40,442 nt of DNA from an uncultured Bacteroidota bacterium (GTDB lineage Bacteria; Bacteroidota; Bacteroidia; Flavobacteriales; Flavobacteriaceae), in the NCBI GenBank assembly GCA_902520835.1, contig CABYPD010000012.1:1-40442 (forward strand). Reading direction: 5' to 3'. The notes below the pieces were generated by a model, which was given only the letters and a program-made list of their open reading frames with translations, was not told the origin of the DNA and did no database searches. The position numbers and the translations under genes are program-made. Shown piece by piece: positions 1 to 8,955 of the stretch (the first letter of the stretch is position 1; each line of letters starts with the position of its first letter).

Positions 1-90
1 AAAAAATAAACAAAATTTGAAATTATATAAATGAAATTTAATGGTAAATTTCTTATGATTTTAAATAAAATAGAAGTTAACACAATTAAA
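1..90. other. Left edge, no gene seen
   Basis: This very AT-rich stretch lies downstream of the TlpA-like gene. Only a 29-codon open frame (31-120) occurs here, and it runs antisense into the end of that gene. I see no protein motif, RNA gene or clear terminator. Confidence 0.5.
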
Positions 91-1206
91 CTAATTGTTT
101 CTAAGAGAAGAATTTAAAATAAATTCTAATTCACCGCCTTTAATGTTTTTAGCTATAATTTTTCTTTCTGGATCAATTAAAAAGGAAGATGGAACTCCTT
201 CAGAAGCAACATTATATAATTTAGATATAGGATCATTAAAGTATTTTAAACTGGATATGTGAATCCATTTTTCAATTCCATCATCCTCAATAGCCTTTTT
301 CCAAGACGCCTCATTTATATCAAGCGAAACTCCAACAATAATAAAATCATCTGGGTCATACTTGTTCATACTTTCAGATAAACCAGGGTTATCAACCCTA
401 CAAGGTGCGCACCATGAAGCCCAAAAGTCTAGAAGAATATATTTAGATTTTATAGAACTTAGAGAAATAACTTCTCCATCTAATCCTGGACCTGAAAATT
501 TTGGTGCAAAAGATCCGATTATTGGTGATTCAGAATTTGTTAACTTATAATTATCAATAATTTTTTTTATTTCAATCGAAGAACTTGTGTTTTTTATATT
601 TTCAGAAAAATTATTTAATAAGCTATCGGCTACATCAAAATCAATTGATCTTTCATATATCATTCTTTTCAAAATAAGTGAGGATATATAAGAATCATTA
701 TTGTTTTCAATGTAATCTAATTCATAATCGGTTAATTTTTTTCTAATTAAAATAAATTGAGATTGGAGATCTTTTGCTATGAGTGAATCAAAACTTCTTA
801 CAGCATTTCCAATCTCACGGTCAATTTTTGATAATTCATCTGTATATTGAGTAATTTCAGATCTATATTTCACAAAATCTTCATTTGATTTAGTTCCAGA
901 AACTTTGGATGATGGTAAAGAGTCTTTATATATTTTTAAATTAATCTTCCCTGGCTCTAATATCACTGGAACACTACCCATTATATCCTCAAAAAACAAA
1001 TAATGCATATCAGGATAAGTAATCGTATCTGAAAAATTAAAATTACCATCATTGACTATTGTTGAGTCTTTTAGGACAGGTCTATCCTCTAGGTATTGAA
1101 CAAGAAAAACTTTTTCATTATTGTTGAAGTCAGTCTCAGCATAAATATTAACAACATTCTTACTACATGAAGTAATTAAAAACAAAAGAAATAATAACTT
1201 TTTCAT
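91..1206 (-). CDS. TlpA/ResA-like thioredoxin lipoprotein (DUF4369 + redoxin)
   Basis: Likely periplasmic or membrane-anchored thiol-disulfide oxidoreductase. The N-terminus is a lipoprotein signal peptide whose lipobox ends LITSC (Cys about residue 14). A central region of about 200 residues resembles the DUF4369 domain that precedes redoxin domains in Bacteroidota. The C-terminal AhpC/TSA-type thioredoxin fold holds the redox motif WCAPC (Cys about 266 and 269) and the cis-proline motif GVPSS. I chose the ATG at 1206, giving 371 residues, over the in-frame TTG at 1215, because a TAnnTTTG promoter motif covers that TTG. It is divergent from dld. Such proteins reduce periplasmic cysteines, for example in cytochrome c assembly; the substrate here is unknown. 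Confidence 0.88.
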   Translation of the reverse strand: MKKLLFLLFLITSCSKNVVNIYAETDFNNNEKVFLVQYLEDRPVLKDSTIVNDGNFNFSDTITYPDMHYLFFEDIMGSVPVILEPGKINLKIYKDSLPSSKVSGTKSNEDFVKYRSEITQYTDELSKIDREIGNAVRSFDSLIAKDLQSQFILIRKKLTDYELDYIENNNDSYISSLILKRMIYERSIDFDVADSLLNNFSENIKNTSSSIEIKKIIDNYKLTNSESPIIGSFAPKFSGPGLDGEVISLSSIKSKYILLDFWASWCAPCRVDNPGLSESMNKYDPDDFIIVGVSLDINEASWKKAIEDDGIEKWIHISSLKYFNDPISKLYNVASEGVPSSFLIDPERKIIAKNIKGGELEFILNSSLRNN

Positions 1207-1212
1207 ATTTGA

Positions 1213-1220
1213 CAAATTTA
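1213..1220 (-). promoter_or_regulatory. -7 promoter element for the TlpA-like gene
   Basis: TAAATTTG matches the Bacteroidota -7 consensus TAnnTTTG exactly. Its last base is only 6 nt before the chosen ATG at 1206, so transcription would start at or near the start codon. Confidence 0.45.
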
Positions 1221-1260
1221 GGAATACTTGGTCAAAAGTAATAACTTTAGTTGTAAACTT

Positions 1261-2952
1261 ATGAAAGATAATTCCAAACTAATTTTTGAATTAAAAAATA
1301 TTGTTGGAGATAATAATATTATTACATCAGAATGGGGAAAAGAACCATTTTCCATAGGATGGAGATATGGAGATGGAAATGCACTAGCCGTTGTCAAACC
1401 AGGAAAATTAATTGAAATATGGGAAATTTTAAAATTATGTGTAGAAAATGAATTAATCATATTGATGCAAGCAGCGAATACAGGATTGACAGGAGGTTCG
1501 ACGCCAAATGGTAATGATTATGATCGTCAAATTATTATAATTAATACAATGAGAATTAATGATATTCATGTAATTGATAATGGTAAACAAGTAATAGGTT
1601 TAGCTGGAAGTACACTATATGACTTAGAAAATGAATTGAAAAAATACGACAGAGATCCTCATTCTATTATCGGATCTACATCAATCGGCGCTTCTATTGT
1701 TGGTGGTGTATGTAATAATTCTGGAGGTTCCCTTGTTCAAAGAGGACCAGCCTTTACTCAATTAGCATTATACGCTAGAGTTAACAAAAAAGGAGAACTT
1801 GAATTAATAAATGAACTAGATTTAGAATTAGGTACTAAGCCAGAGGAAATTCTTGAAAATCTCGAGAAAAGAAATTACAGTAAAGATAATATTCTCAACT
1901 CGGACAAGTTAGCATCTGATGATAAATACTCTGAAATTGTTAGAGAAATTAATTCTTCAACTCCAGCAAGATTTAATGCTGATAAACGTTTGTTGTATAA
2001 AGCGTCTGGAAGTGCTGGAAAAGTTGCTGTATTTGCTGTTAGGCTTGATACATATCCCAAACCTAAAAGAAATCAAGTATTCTATTTAGGCACTAACGAT
2101 GTTGATGTTTTTTGGAAAATAAGAAGACATGTTCTTTCAAATTTTAAATCATTACCTAGATTAGGGGATTATTTACACAGAGACTGCTATGATGCTGCTA
2201 AAAAATATAGTAAAGACACATTTATTGTTATTGACAAATTAGGAACCAAATTTCTTCCTAAACTATTTGAAATTAAGAGAAAGGTCGATTTGTTATCAAA
2301 AGAAATGAGTTTTCTTCCAGACAAATTATCAGATAAAATCATGCAATTTTTAAGCAAATTTTGGCCAAATCATTTACCAAGAAAAATGGAAAAATTTAGA
2401 GATGATTATGAACATCATTGGATAATAGAAATGACAGATAATGGAATCGATGAAGCCGATTTTTATTTTAAAAAGTTCTTTAAAGAAAATGATGGAAATT
2501 ATTTTAAATGTGATACTAAAGAATCAAGAAAAGCCCAATTACATAGATTTGTTTCGGCAGGTGCATTTGGGAGATATCAAGCATTAAATAATAAAAAGAA
2601 CGAAGAATCATTTTCTATGGACATTGCACTGCCCAGAAATGAGAAGAATTGGTTTGAAAAACTTCCAAAAGAAATTGATGATTTATTTGAAATGAAATTA
2701 TACTATGGTCATTTATTTTGTCATGTTTTACATCAAAACTACATAGTTAAAAATGGTGTTAATAGTAAAGCATTACTAGATAAACTTCTAAAATTTTATG
2801 ATTCTAAAGGTACTGAATATCCAGCTGAACATAATGTAGGACATGAATATGTTGCTAAAGAATCTTTATATAATTTTTATAAAGAATTAGATCCAACCAA
2901 TAGTTTTAATCCAGGAATTGGAAAATCAAGTAAGTTAAAAAACTGGAAGTAA
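1261..2952 (+). CDS. dld: Quinone-dependent D-lactate dehydrogenase
   Basis: Peripheral membrane FAD enzyme oxidising D-lactate to pyruvate and passing electrons to quinone. The protein closely follows the E. coli Dld type along its length: an FAD-binding part with ILMQAANTGLTGGSTPNG and GASIVGGVCNNSGGSLVQRG, then the Dld-specific membrane-binding domain, then a C-terminal PAEHNVGH and DPTNSFNPGIGK. The length of 563 residues fits the family (about 570). I chose the ATG at 1261, where similarity to E. coli Dld begins, over the upstream in-frame TTG at 1228. It stands alone, divergent from the TlpA-like gene and 52 nt before aroC. A near match to the -7 element (TAACTTTA) lies just upstream. 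Confidence 0.95.
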   Translation: MKDNSKLIFELKNIVGDNNIITSEWGKEPFSIGWRYGDGNALAVVKPGKLIEIWEILKLCVENELIILMQAANTGLTGGSTPNGNDYDRQIIIINTMRINDIHVIDNGKQVIGLAGSTLYDLENELKKYDRDPHSIIGSTSIGASIVGGVCNNSGGSLVQRGPAFTQLALYARVNKKGELELINELDLELGTKPEEILENLEKRNYSKDNILNSDKLASDDKYSEIVREINSSTPARFNADKRLLYKASGSAGKVAVFAVRLDTYPKPKRNQVFYLGTNDVDVFWKIRRHVLSNFKSLPRLGDYLHRDCYDAAKKYSKDTFIVIDKLGTKFLPKLFEIKRKVDLLSKEMSFLPDKLSDKIMQFLSKFWPNHLPRKMEKFRDDYEHHWIIEMTDNGIDEADFYFKKFFKENDGNYFKCDTKESRKAQLHRFVSAGAFGRYQALNNKKNEESFSMDIALPRNEKNWFEKLPKEIDDLFEMKLYYGHLFCHVLHQNYIVKNGVNSKALLDKLLKFYDSKGTEYPAEHNVGHEYVAKESLYNFYKELDPTNSFNPGIGKSSKLKNWK

Positions 2953-2988
2953 ATTTATTCTCCGTACAGTTATCTAAATTTTTAAACT

Positions 2989-2996
2989 TATTTTTG
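2989..2996 (+). promoter_or_regulatory. -7 promoter element for aroC
   Basis: TATTTTTG is an exact TAnnTTTG match. It ends 8 nt before the aroC ATG, predicting a leader of only a few bases for the aroC-symporter-ung operon. Confidence 0.45.
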
Positions 2997-3004
2997 TATA
3001 AATT

Positions 3005-4066
3005 ATGAATAATAAATTTGGAAAAATTTTTACACTTACAACCTTTGGTGAATCACATGGCATAGCAATCGGTGGTGTTATTGATGGATGTCCCGCAAAT
3101 AAAAATATTGATTTATCTACTGTTCAGCTTGATCTTGATAGACGTAAACCAGGACAATCTAAAATTGTGACTCAAAGAAAAGAAAGTGATAAAGTTGAAT
3201 TTTTGTCTGGAATATTTGAAGGTAAAACTACTGGAACTCCTATTGGTTTTATAATTGTTAATAAAGATCAAAAATCAAAAGATTATGATCATATAAAAAA
3301 TATTTTTAGACCATCACATGCTGATTTTGTTTATCAAAAAAAATATGGAATTAGAGATTATAGGGGAGGAGGAAGAAGTTCAGCAAGAGAAACAGCTTGT
3401 AGAGTTGTTGCTGGATCAATTGCTAAACAAATTTTAAATGATATTTCTTTTAACGCCTTTGTCTCAAGAGTTGGGGATATAAGTATTTCATCTAATTTTT
3501 CAAAAGTTAAGTTTGAAAACATAGAAAAAAATCCTGTGAGATGTCCTGATTTAAAAAAGGCTAAGGAAATGGAAAATTTAATTAAGTCAGTCAGAAAAGA
3601 AGGTGATACTATTGGAGGAGTTGTTTCATGTATTATCAAGAATGTTCCTGTAGGAATTGGTGAACCTGTATTTGATAAATTACATGCTGAACTTGGAAAG
3701 GCAATGTTGTCGATTAATGCTGTTAAAGGTTTTGAATATGGAAGTGGATTTGCTGGTGTAAAGATGAAAGGAAGTGAACATAATGACCAATATAAGGTTG
3801 ACGAATCAACAAAAACTAATCACTCAGGAGGTATTCAAGGTGGCATTAGTAATGGGATGGATATCTATTTTAATGTAGCATTTAAGCCTGTTGCAACCAT
3901 AATGAAAGATCAAAAAACTATTGACAGTAAGGGAAAAGAAACAAGTATCTCAGGAAAAGGTAGACATGATCCATGTGTAGTTCCAAGAGCAGTCCCAATA
4001 GTTGAAGCGATGGCTTCACTGGTAATTTTGGATATGATTCTTATTAACAATTCAAAAAAACTATGA
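3005..4066 (+). CDS. aroC: Chorismate synthase
   Basis: Last step of the shikimate pathway: converts 5-enolpyruvylshikimate 3-phosphate to chorismate, using reduced FMN. Family signatures are present in order: FGESHG near residue 15, [22 protein letters not shown] around residue 120, [13 protein letters not shown], and [13 protein letters not shown] near the end. The length of 353 residues is normal. The stop overlaps the start of the downstream symporter by four bases (ATGA), so the two are probably translationally coupled. No shikimate-pathway neighbour lies in the window. Confidence 0.97.
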   Translation: MNNKFGKIFTLTTFGESHGIAIGGVIDGCPANKNIDLSTVQLDLDRRKPGQSKIVTQRKESDKVEFLSGIFEGKTTGTPIGFIIVNKDQKSKDYDHIKNIFRPSHADFVYQKKYGIRDYRGGGRSSARETACRVVAGSIAKQILNDISFNAFVSRVGDISISSNFSKVKFENIEKNPVRCPDLKKAKEMENLIKSVRKEGDTIGGVVSCIIKNVPVGIGEPVFDKLHAELGKAMLSINAVKGFEYGSGFAGVKMKGSEHNDQYKVDESTKTNHSGGIQGGISNGMDIYFNVAFKPVATIMKDQKTIDSKGKETSISGKGRHDPCVVPRAVPIVEAMASLVILDMILINNSKKL

Positions 4067-5319
4067 AAAACATTCCCTTGCACTGGAAAATAATTATAGG
4101 TATGGTTTTAGGTATTTTGATAGGCTTATTACTTAGCTCATTTTCTGGTGGAAGTATATTTGTGACCAATTGGATTAAACCATTCGGAACTATCTTTATC
4201 AATTCTTTAAAATTAATAGCAATTCCATTAATTCTAGCTTCATTAATAAAAGGTATTTCTGACTTAAAAGATATATCAAAATTATCTACAATGGGAGGTT
4301 TAACAATTACTACATATTTAACCACTACTGTAATAGCAGTTAGCATTGGCTTATTAGTTGTTAACACCATCAAACCTGGGGAATCAATAAGTGATGAGAC
4401 TAGAACAGAATTAATTAACGCATACTCAACGGATGCTGAAGAAAAAAGAGAGATTGCAAAAGAAAAGAAAGATTCTGGGCCACTTCAACCACTTATTGAT
4501 TTAGTTCCTTCAAATTTTTTAGGAGCTGCATCCAATAATAAAAATATGCTTCAAGTAATATTTTTCTCAATACTGTTTGGAATTGCCATGATATTAATAC
4601 CTTCCGAAAATGCAAAACCAGTTAAAAGATTTTTTGATTCATTAAATGATGTTATTTTAAAAATTATAGACATAATTATGTCATGTGCTCCTTATGGTGT
4701 ATTCGCGTTACTTGCTTCATTAATTGTTGAAGCCCCAAATATTGATTTATTAAAAAGCTTATTATTATACTCTGTAACATTATTAGCTGGACTCTTTATT
4801 GTAATTTTTGTCTACTTGTTATTTGTTAAAATTTTTTTAAGGAGAAATTTAAAAGATTTTATTGATGGTATTTTACCTGCACAATTAGTGGCTTTTTCTA
4901 CTAGTTCAAGTGCTGCTACTCTTCCCGTAACTATGGATAGAGTTGAAAATCATTTAAATGTAAAAAAAGAAGTATCTAGCTTTGTTTTACCGATAGGTGC
5001 GACTATTAATATGGACGGTACTGCAGTATATCAAGCAGTTGCAGCTGTTTTTATTGCTCAAGCATTTGGTCTCGATTTAAGTTTAGTTGATCAATTAGGT
5101 ATAATTTCTACAGCAACTCTAGCTTCTATTGGTGCTGCAGCTGTTCCTAGTGCTGGAATTATTGTTCTTGTTATAGTTTTAGCACAAGCGGGAATACCAG
5201 AAGCAGGACTAGCACTAATATTTGCAGTTGACAGACCACTGGATATGTTTAGAACTGTAGTTAATGTAACAGGTGATGCTATGGTCTCACTAATTATATC
5301 AAAATTTCAAAAATCTTGA
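4063..5319 (+). CDS. Dicarboxylate/amino acid:cation symporter (DAACS family)
   Basis: Inner-membrane importer of the GltP/DctA family, which uses Na+ or H+ to take up glutamate, aspartate or C4-dicarboxylates. It has about eight hydrophobic membrane segments, the serine-rich hairpin motif [10 protein letters not shown] (about residue 285), the cation and substrate motif NMDGTA (about 318), and VPSAG in the second hairpin. Its 418 residues fit the family. It begins inside the aroC stop (ATGA) and its TGA overlaps the TTG of ung. The substrate cannot be fixed from sequence alone, so I give no gene symbol. Confidence 0.92.
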   Translation: MKNIPLHWKIIIGMVLGILIGLLLSSFSGGSIFVTNWIKPFGTIFINSLKLIAIPLILASLIKGISDLKDISKLSTMGGLTITTYLTTTVIAVSIGLLVVNTIKPGESISDETRTELINAYSTDAEEKREIAKEKKDSGPLQPLIDLVPSNFLGAASNNKNMLQVIFFSILFGIAMILIPSENAKPVKRFFDSLNDVILKIIDIIMSCAPYGVFALLASLIVEAPNIDLLKSLLLYSVTLLAGLFIVIFVYLLFVKIFLRRNLKDFIDGILPAQLVAFSTSSSAATLPVTMDRVENHLNVKKEVSSFVLPIGATINMDGTAVYQAVAAVFIAQAFGLDLSLVDQLGIISTATLASIGAAAVPSAGIIVLVIVLAQAGIPEAGLALIFAVDRPLDMFRTVVNVTGDAMVSLIISKFQKS

Positions 5320-5984
5320 GTGTTAAAATCTCAGATTGTTGGAAGAAATTTTTAGAAAAAGAATTTAATTCAAATTATTTTCAAAACATAATAAAAAATA
5401 CTAAAGAGGAGTATTCAAAATTCATTTGTTTTCCAAAAGGAAATTATATATTTAGGGCATTTGATGAATGTCCTTTTCAAAAATTAAAGGTTATAATAAT
5501 AGGTCAGGATCCATACCACGGTGATAATCAAGCTAATGGACTATGTTTTTCAGTAAATAATGATATAGATAATCCACCTTCTTTAAAAAATATTTTTCAT
5601 GAACTTAATAATAATATCATTGAAAATAAAAGAGAAAATAGTGACTTAGTTGATTGGTCAAATCAAGGAGTATTGTTATTAAATTCAGTACTAACTGTAA
5701 GAAGAAAGTTTCCAGGTTCCCACAGATATATAGGTTGGGAAACTTTTACTGATAATGTTATAAAGACAATATCAAAAAAGAAAAAAAATTTAGTTTTTAT
5801 GTTGTGGGGAAATTATGCCAAAAATAAAGAAAAACACATATTTGATAATAAACATTTAATTCTAAAGAGCGGTCATCCATCACCTTTAAGTGCTAACAAA
5901 GGATATTGGTTCGGAAATAATCATTTTATCAAATGCAATGAGTTTTTGATAAATAATAAAATAAGCCCAATAAAATGGATTTAA
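5316..5984 (+). CDS. ung: Uracil-DNA glycosylase (family 1)
   Basis: Removes uracil from DNA at the first step of base excision repair. The catalytic water-activating motif GQDPYHGDNQANGLCFSV has its Asp at about residue 65, and the DNA-intercalation motif GHPSPLS has its His at about 187; both are diagnostic of family 1 UDG. The length of 222 residues is typical. The start is TTG at 5316, overlapping the symporter stop as TTGA; there is no upstream ATG in frame and the next in-frame starts would cut the N-terminus. It is the last clearly coupled gene of the aroC cluster. Confidence 0.95.
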   Translation: MSVKISDCWKKFLEKEFNSNYFQNIIKNTKEEYSKFICFPKGNYIFRAFDECPFQKLKVIIIGQDPYHGDNQANGLCFSVNNDIDNPPSLKNIFHELNNNIIENKRENSDLVDWSNQGVLLLNSVLTVRRKFPGSHRYIGWETFTDNVIKTISKKKKNLVFMLWGNYAKNKEKHIFDNKHLILKSGHPSPLSANKGYWFGNNHFIKCNEFLINNKISPIKWI

Positions 5985-6021
5985 ATTTTTAATTTCATTA
6001 ATCTAAACTTTAAATTTTGTA

Positions 6022-6546
6022 ATGAAAAAGTTTTTTCAATTCAATGATACAATTTCGGGAAAAACATTTCTACTAAGAACTCTTTTTACAATTGTGATGA
6101 CAATCCCACTGATTATAATAATTTTTAGTTGGTGGACCACTGTTTTTTTTGATGAAATGGGTATTTCAATTTCTGAAGCAAGATCTATAGATCAATCAAG
6201 CGCTAACAAATTTGGTGAAGAATTAGGGCAAAAGATTGCTAAAGATCCAATTAAATATTTCAAAGATGCTCTTTCAAACACAAGTATTTTGTGGTATGTA
6301 AGTTTCTTACTATTTCTAATTCCACTCATTTGGTTTGGATTAGCTACATACTATAAAAGAATTTCAAGTATTTTTCATTCTAATAGAATTAAAATGTTTT
6401 TTTTACTTGTTATTGTAGAAATTACACTTGACATATTCGCTTTATACTTTGGTGGGATTAGTTTCTGGATATGTTATTTTATATCCTTAATTATATTTCT
6501 ATTTCTTGTTATTTATAATTCACCAATTGGTGAGCATAATGGATGA
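6022..6546 (+). CDS. DUF805-like membrane protein
   Basis: A 174-residue protein of unknown function with four strongly hydrophobic segments (about residues 18-45, 90-112, 123-142 and 146-166). The start FNDTISGKTF, the LATYYKRI segment and the ending NSPIGEHNG resemble the small inner-membrane DUF805 family; this is a weak match judged by eye. A 55-residue polar stretch rich in acidic and basic residues between the first two segments is longer than usual in that family. It lies 37 nt after ung and ends six bases from the convergent SUI1 gene. Confidence 0.6.
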   Translation: MKKFFQFNDTISGKTFLLRTLFTIVMTIPLIIIIFSWWTTVFFDEMGISISEARSIDQSSANKFGEELGQKIAKDPIKYFKDALSNTSILWYVSFLLFLIPLIWFGLATYYKRISSIFHSNRIKMFFLLVIVEITLDIFALYFGGISFWICYFISLIIFLFLVIYNSPIGEHNG

Positions 6547-6551
6547 AAATT

Positions 6552-6887
6552 TTATCCTCCAACTCTTTTAACGCTATGACCAAGAGACTCTAAAATCAAA
6601 GTAATTTTATCCCTTTTATTTCCTTGAAAGTAGATTTCATTATCCCTAATACTTCCACCTATTCCCAACTTATTTTTTATCGTCTTTGCAATATTATTAA
6701 TATCATCTTTTTTTAGATCTGAAAACCCTTTAATAATTATTACAGGATTACCAGCTCTACCTTTTACAGAGAAGTGAGCTTCCAAGTCCTGAGCAGGAAT
6801 AGGAGTTTTAGTTTCTGAAGGTGGAACTGATTTATAATTCTTAGGAATAAGTGAACTTAGATCATTAAGAGAGTTAAATTTTTTCAT
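6552..6887 (-). CDS. SUI1/YciH-family translation factor
   Basis: Small protein of 111 residues with a C-terminal SUI1 (eIF1-like) domain: KGRAGNPVIIIKGF, then KTIKNKLGIGGSI, then a basic LESLGHSVKRVGG tail. Bacterial YciH-type members are thought to influence start-codon selection during translation initiation; that role is family knowledge, not shown here. The N-terminal 40 residues are low in secondary-structure cues. Its ATG overlaps the stop of the upstream oxygenase gene by one base (TAATG), so coupled translation is likely. It is the last gene of the long minus-strand run. Confidence 0.88.
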   Translation of the reverse strand: MKKFNSLNDLSSLIPKNYKSVPPSETKTPIPAQDLEAHFSVKGRAGNPVIIIKGFSDLKKDDINNIAKTIKNKLGIGGSIRDNEIYFQGNKRDKITLILESLGHSVKRVGG

Positions 6888-7831
6888 TACAATACTCCAA
6901 TTTCCTTTAATCTTTGAACTAAGAAATCATGTGCAGATATATCTTCATATTTTTTGGGATTATCCTTATCAATACAGGAATCCAAAACATTAAGCTTCAT
7001 ATTTCCAATAGGGTGGAGGAAGAAAGGAATGGAATATCTTGATTTTTTCCACTGGTCCTTTGGCGGATTTACAACTTTATGAATAGTTGATTTTAATTTG
7101 TTGTTAGTATATCTTGATAACATATCTCCAACATTTATAATAATTTCATCTTTTTCAGCAATGGCATCAATCCATTCTCCGTCATTAGTTAATACTTGTA
7201 ATCCTTTTCCATGAGCACCTATTAAAAGTGTAATAAGATTAATATCACCGTGAGCAGCAGCCCTTTCAGCACCTTTTGGTTTAGTAATAATCGGAGGGTA
7301 GTGGATTGGTCTTAAAATACTATTGCCCTTAATTACATGCTTATCAAAATGATATTCATCAAGATCAAGGTAAAGTGAAATTGCTCTTAAAACATAAATG
7401 GCAGTCTTTTCCAATGCCTTATAAACAGTTTTACCTATTTCATTAAATTCAGGTATTTCTTTAACATAAATGTTTTTAGGATATCCAAATTGAGAATATT
7501 CATAATCATCTAAATATTGACCAAAATGCCAAAATTCTTTTAAATCTCCATGCTCTTTTCCCTTAGCATGTTCTTTACCAAAGGAAGTATAGCCTCTTTG
7601 CCCAGAAAACCCTTCTAATTCATATTTATTTTTGATATCCTGCGGAAGATTAAAAAAAGCCTTGATGCTCTTGTATATGTTTCTTATAACTTGTTCATTT
7701 AAAAAATGCCCTTTTAAGGCTACAAAACCAATTTCGTTATATGCTTTACCTAATTTTTTAACAAAATTATTTCTAAGCAATTTATCATCTGAGAGAAAAT
7801 TATTTAAATCGACAGATGGAATATTTGGCAT
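6887..7831 (-). CDS. 2-oxoglutarate/Fe(II)-dependent oxygenase, isopenicillin N synthase-like
   Basis: Soluble non-haem iron dioxygenase of 314 residues with the plant/IPNS-type architecture: N-terminal DIOX_N region (about 1-115) and a C-terminal 2OG-FeII_Oxy domain. The iron ligands are visible as HGD (His194, Asp196) and His251 in STIHKVV, and the 2-oxoglutarate carboxylate-binding pair as Arg265 and Ser267 in SRYSIPFFLHP. The substrate is unknown; related proteins are common in marine bacteria and act on small molecules. It sits 2 nt after ald and overlaps the SUI1 gene, so it is probably co-transcribed with alanine dehydrogenase. Confidence 0.9.
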   Translation of the reverse strand: MPNIPSVDLNNFLSDDKLLRNNFVKKLGKAYNEIGFVALKGHFLNEQVIRNIYKSIKAFFNLPQDIKNKYELEGFSGQRGYTSFGKEHAKGKEHGDLKEFWHFGQYLDDYEYSQFGYPKNIYVKEIPEFNEIGKTVYKALEKTAIYVLRAISLYLDLDEYHFDKHVIKGNSILRPIHYPPIITKPKGAERAAAHGDINLITLLIGAHGKGLQVLTNDGEWIDAIAEKDEIIINVGDMLSRYTNNKLKSTIHKVVNPPKDQWKKSRYSIPFFLHPIGNMKLNVLDSCIDKDNPKKYEDISAHDFLVQRLKEIGVL

Positions 7832-7833
7832 GA

Positions 7834-8940
7834 TTACAAGTTTAGTTCAGTATAATTTAAATCAAAAGCGTCAGCTACAGCTTTGTAGACAATATTTCCA
7901 CTAATTATATTTAAACCTTTTTTTAAGGGTTCATTTTCCAAACAAGCTTTTCTCCAGCCTTTGTTCGCAATTTCAATAGCATATCCTATAGTAGCATTAG
8001 TTAATGCTTCAGTAGATGTCATAGGAACTGCTCCAGGCATGTTTGCGACAGAATAATGTAAAACATCATCAATAATATAAGTAGGGGAGTTGTGAGTGGT
8101 TGGTTTTGTAGTTTCAAAGCACCCTCCTTGATCAACTGCAACATCTACTAGAACCGTTCCGATTGATAAATCTTTTAACATGTCCCTAGAAATTAAATTA
8201 GGTGCTTTAGCACCTGGGATGAGAACTGCTCCAACTATTAAGTGGGCATCCCTAATAGCTTCGTTAATATTATAGTGACTTGAAAACTTTGTTCTAACAT
8301 TTTTTGGCATTATATCGTCAAGTTCTCTCAGTCTATCAATGCTAATATCTAAGATTGTTACATCAGCACCTAAACCTGCTAACATCTTAGCTGATTGAGT
8401 TCCTACAACACCACCTCCAATGACTACGGCTTTTGCAGGATTAACACCAGGAACACCCCCCAATAAAATTCCACAACCTTTTTGATGTTTTTCAAGATAT
8501 TTTGCACCCTGTTGTGCAGCCATTCTTCCTGCGACTTCTGACATAGGAGTTAGTAAGGGTAAGGATTTATCTTTATTTTCGACAGTCTCATAAGCAATAC
8601 AAATAGACTTACTTTTAATCATTGCTTTTGTTAATTCTTCAGATGAAGCAAAATGAAAAAATGTGTAAATAATTTGACCTTCTTTTATAAGTAAATATTC
8701 TTTCTTTAAAGGTTCTTTTACTTTGATAATCATTTCAGAAATATGATATATTTCCTCAATTGTTTTAAGAACTTTAGCTCCAACTTTTAAATAATCATTA
8801 TCTGAGTAACCACTACCATCGCCTGCTGTTTTTTGAACATAAACAGAATGACCATTTTGAATTAATGTTTGAACACCCGAAGGAGTCATTCCAACTCTAT
8901 GTTCACTTTCTTTTATCTCTTTAGGAATACCAATAATCAT
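7834..8940 (-). CDS. ald: Alanine dehydrogenase
   Basis: Interconverts L-alanine and pyruvate plus ammonia with NAD. The 368-residue length and all expected catalytic residues agree with the family: Arg15 and Lys75 for substrate binding, His96 as acid/base, and Asp270. The Rossmann loop VVIGGGVVGTQSAKML is followed by Asp198, as expected for NAD preference. It lacks the membrane portion of transhydrogenase, which separates it from PntA. The ATG at 8940 lies four bases after a TAnnTTTG element, so this gene may be expressed from a nearly leaderless mRNA separately from the amidohydrolase upstream. Confidence 0.96.
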   Translation of the reverse strand: MIIGIPKEIKESEHRVGMTPSGVQTLIQNGHSVYVQKTAGDGSGYSDNDYLKVGAKVLKTIEEIYHISEMIIKVKEPLKKEYLLIKEGQIIYTFFHFASSEELTKAMIKSKSICIAYETVENKDKSLPLLTPMSEVAGRMAAQQGAKYLEKHQKGCGILLGGVPGVNPAKAVVIGGGVVGTQSAKMLAGLGADVTILDISIDRLRELDDIMPKNVRTKFSSHYNINEAIRDAHLIVGAVLIPGAKAPNLISRDMLKDLSIGTVLVDVAVDQGGCFETTKPTTHNSPTYIIDDVLHYSVANMPGAVPMTSTEALTNATIGYAIEIANKGWRKACLENEPLKKGLNIISGNIVYKAVADAFDLNYTELNL

Positions 8941-8944
8941 GGGC

Positions 8945-8952
8945 CAAATATA
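8945..8952 (-). promoter_or_regulatory. -7 promoter element for ald
   Basis: TATATTTG is an exact TAnnTTTG match, separated from the ald ATG by only GCCC. If used, the transcript would start at about the A of the ATG, making a leaderless mRNA. Confidence 0.5.
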
Positions 8953-8955
8953 TAA

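Noticed and set aside
3358-3639. 93-codon minus-strand open frame inside aroC
   Set aside because: Shadow of aroC with no promoter, motif or junction that would support it.
6541-6557. Palindrome GGATGAAAATTTTATCC at the convergent stops of the DUF805-like and SUI1 genes
   Set aside because: It has an unpaired G and practically no loop, and no clean T-run; I would not call it a bidirectional terminator.
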